From Cyclobacteriaceae bacterium (GTDB lineage: Bacteria; Bacteroidota; Bacteroidia; Cytophagales; Cyclobacteriaceae), in NCBI GenBank assembly GCA_026994125.1, contig JALWRJ010000154.1:19765-25665 (forward strand): 5,901 bases of DNA, read 5' to 3'. This document shows positions 5,827 through 5,901 of this stretch, piece by piece. The notes under the pieces are model-generated. The model did not search any database. It had not been told where the DNA came from and worked only from the letters and a program-made list of their open reading frames with translations. The position numbers and the translations under genes are program-made. The stretch's first letter is position 1, and each line of letters begins with the position of its first letter.

Positions 5827-5860
5827 AAAAATTTTAGAAAATCAATTTTCTAAAATTTTT
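5827..5860. repeat. Perfect AT-rich palindrome with 16-bp arms
   Basis: AAAAATTTTAGAAAAT (5827-5842) and ATTTTCTAAAATTTTT (5845-5860) are exact reverse complements with only CA between them. Each strand would give a hairpin with a run of five A on the 5' side and five T on the 3' side, the shape of a bidirectional intrinsic terminator, though the stem has a single G-C pair. It could terminate transcription entering from genes beyond the right edge and insulate the small ORF's promoter; a protein-binding palindrome is an alternative. Confidence 0.6.
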
Positions 5861-5885
5861 GACTAGTCGCAAGCACTTCATCCCA

Positions 5886-5899
5886 GCCTGCCGGCAGGC
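5886..5899. repeat. 14-bp GC-rich palindrome at the right edge
   Basis: GCCTGCCGGCAGGC is a perfect palindrome made almost entirely of G and C, in sharp contrast with the AT-rich sequence before it. Its position outside any gene and its composition suggest a copy of a dispersed intergenic palindromic repeat. The window ends two bases later, so the full extent of the element is not visible. Confidence 0.55.
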
Positions 5900-5901
5900 A
5901 C

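Overview
The window looks like ordinary chromosome from an AT-rich member of the Bacteroidota; order and genus cannot be fixed from it. Four things support this: promoter-like TAnnTTTG boxes, start codons without a clear Shine-Dalgarno sequence, a lipoprotein M13 (PepO/neprilysin-like) peptidase, and the style of the two-component genes. I see no transposase, tRNA, rRNA, CRISPR array or phage gene.

Layout. The left end is a leftward (minus-strand) pair: a complete ParA-type ATPase at 153-905, then a very lysine-rich protein that starts 3 bases after the parA stop, in the same frame, and runs off the window (1-149). Divergent from parA is a rightward two-component module: a soluble PAS-PAS-HisKA_3-HATPase histidine kinase (1057-2535) and a NarL/FixJ-type response regulator (2614-3279). 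A 238-base intergenic stretch with a T-tract, a long-range inverted repeat and a promoter-like box leads to a 684-residue secreted zinc metallopeptidase lipoprotein (3518-5572). The last 329 bases hold a probable small minus-strand gene of 51 codons (5589-5744), convergent with the peptidase. Upstream of it is a repeat-rich non-coding stretch with a 9-bp dyad, a perfect 16-bp-arm AT-rich palindrome and a 14-bp GC-rich palindrome at the right edge.

How the genes work together. The kinase and regulator almost certainly form a cognate pair: the kinase lacks membrane segments, so it should sense a cytoplasmic signal through its PAS domains. ParA and its lysine-rich neighbour probably act together, because ParA ATPases are commonly stimulated by a short basic N-terminal peptide of a partner encoded next door. 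The peptidase has its own promoter-like box and probably acts alone in the envelope on peptides; its regulation by the adjacent two-component system is possible but nothing in the sequence proves it.

Most of the window is conventional. The points most worth a second look are the ParA/lysine-rich pair, the identical TAAATTTG-N23-ATG layout in front of parA and of the small 51-codon gene, and the palindromes at the right edge.
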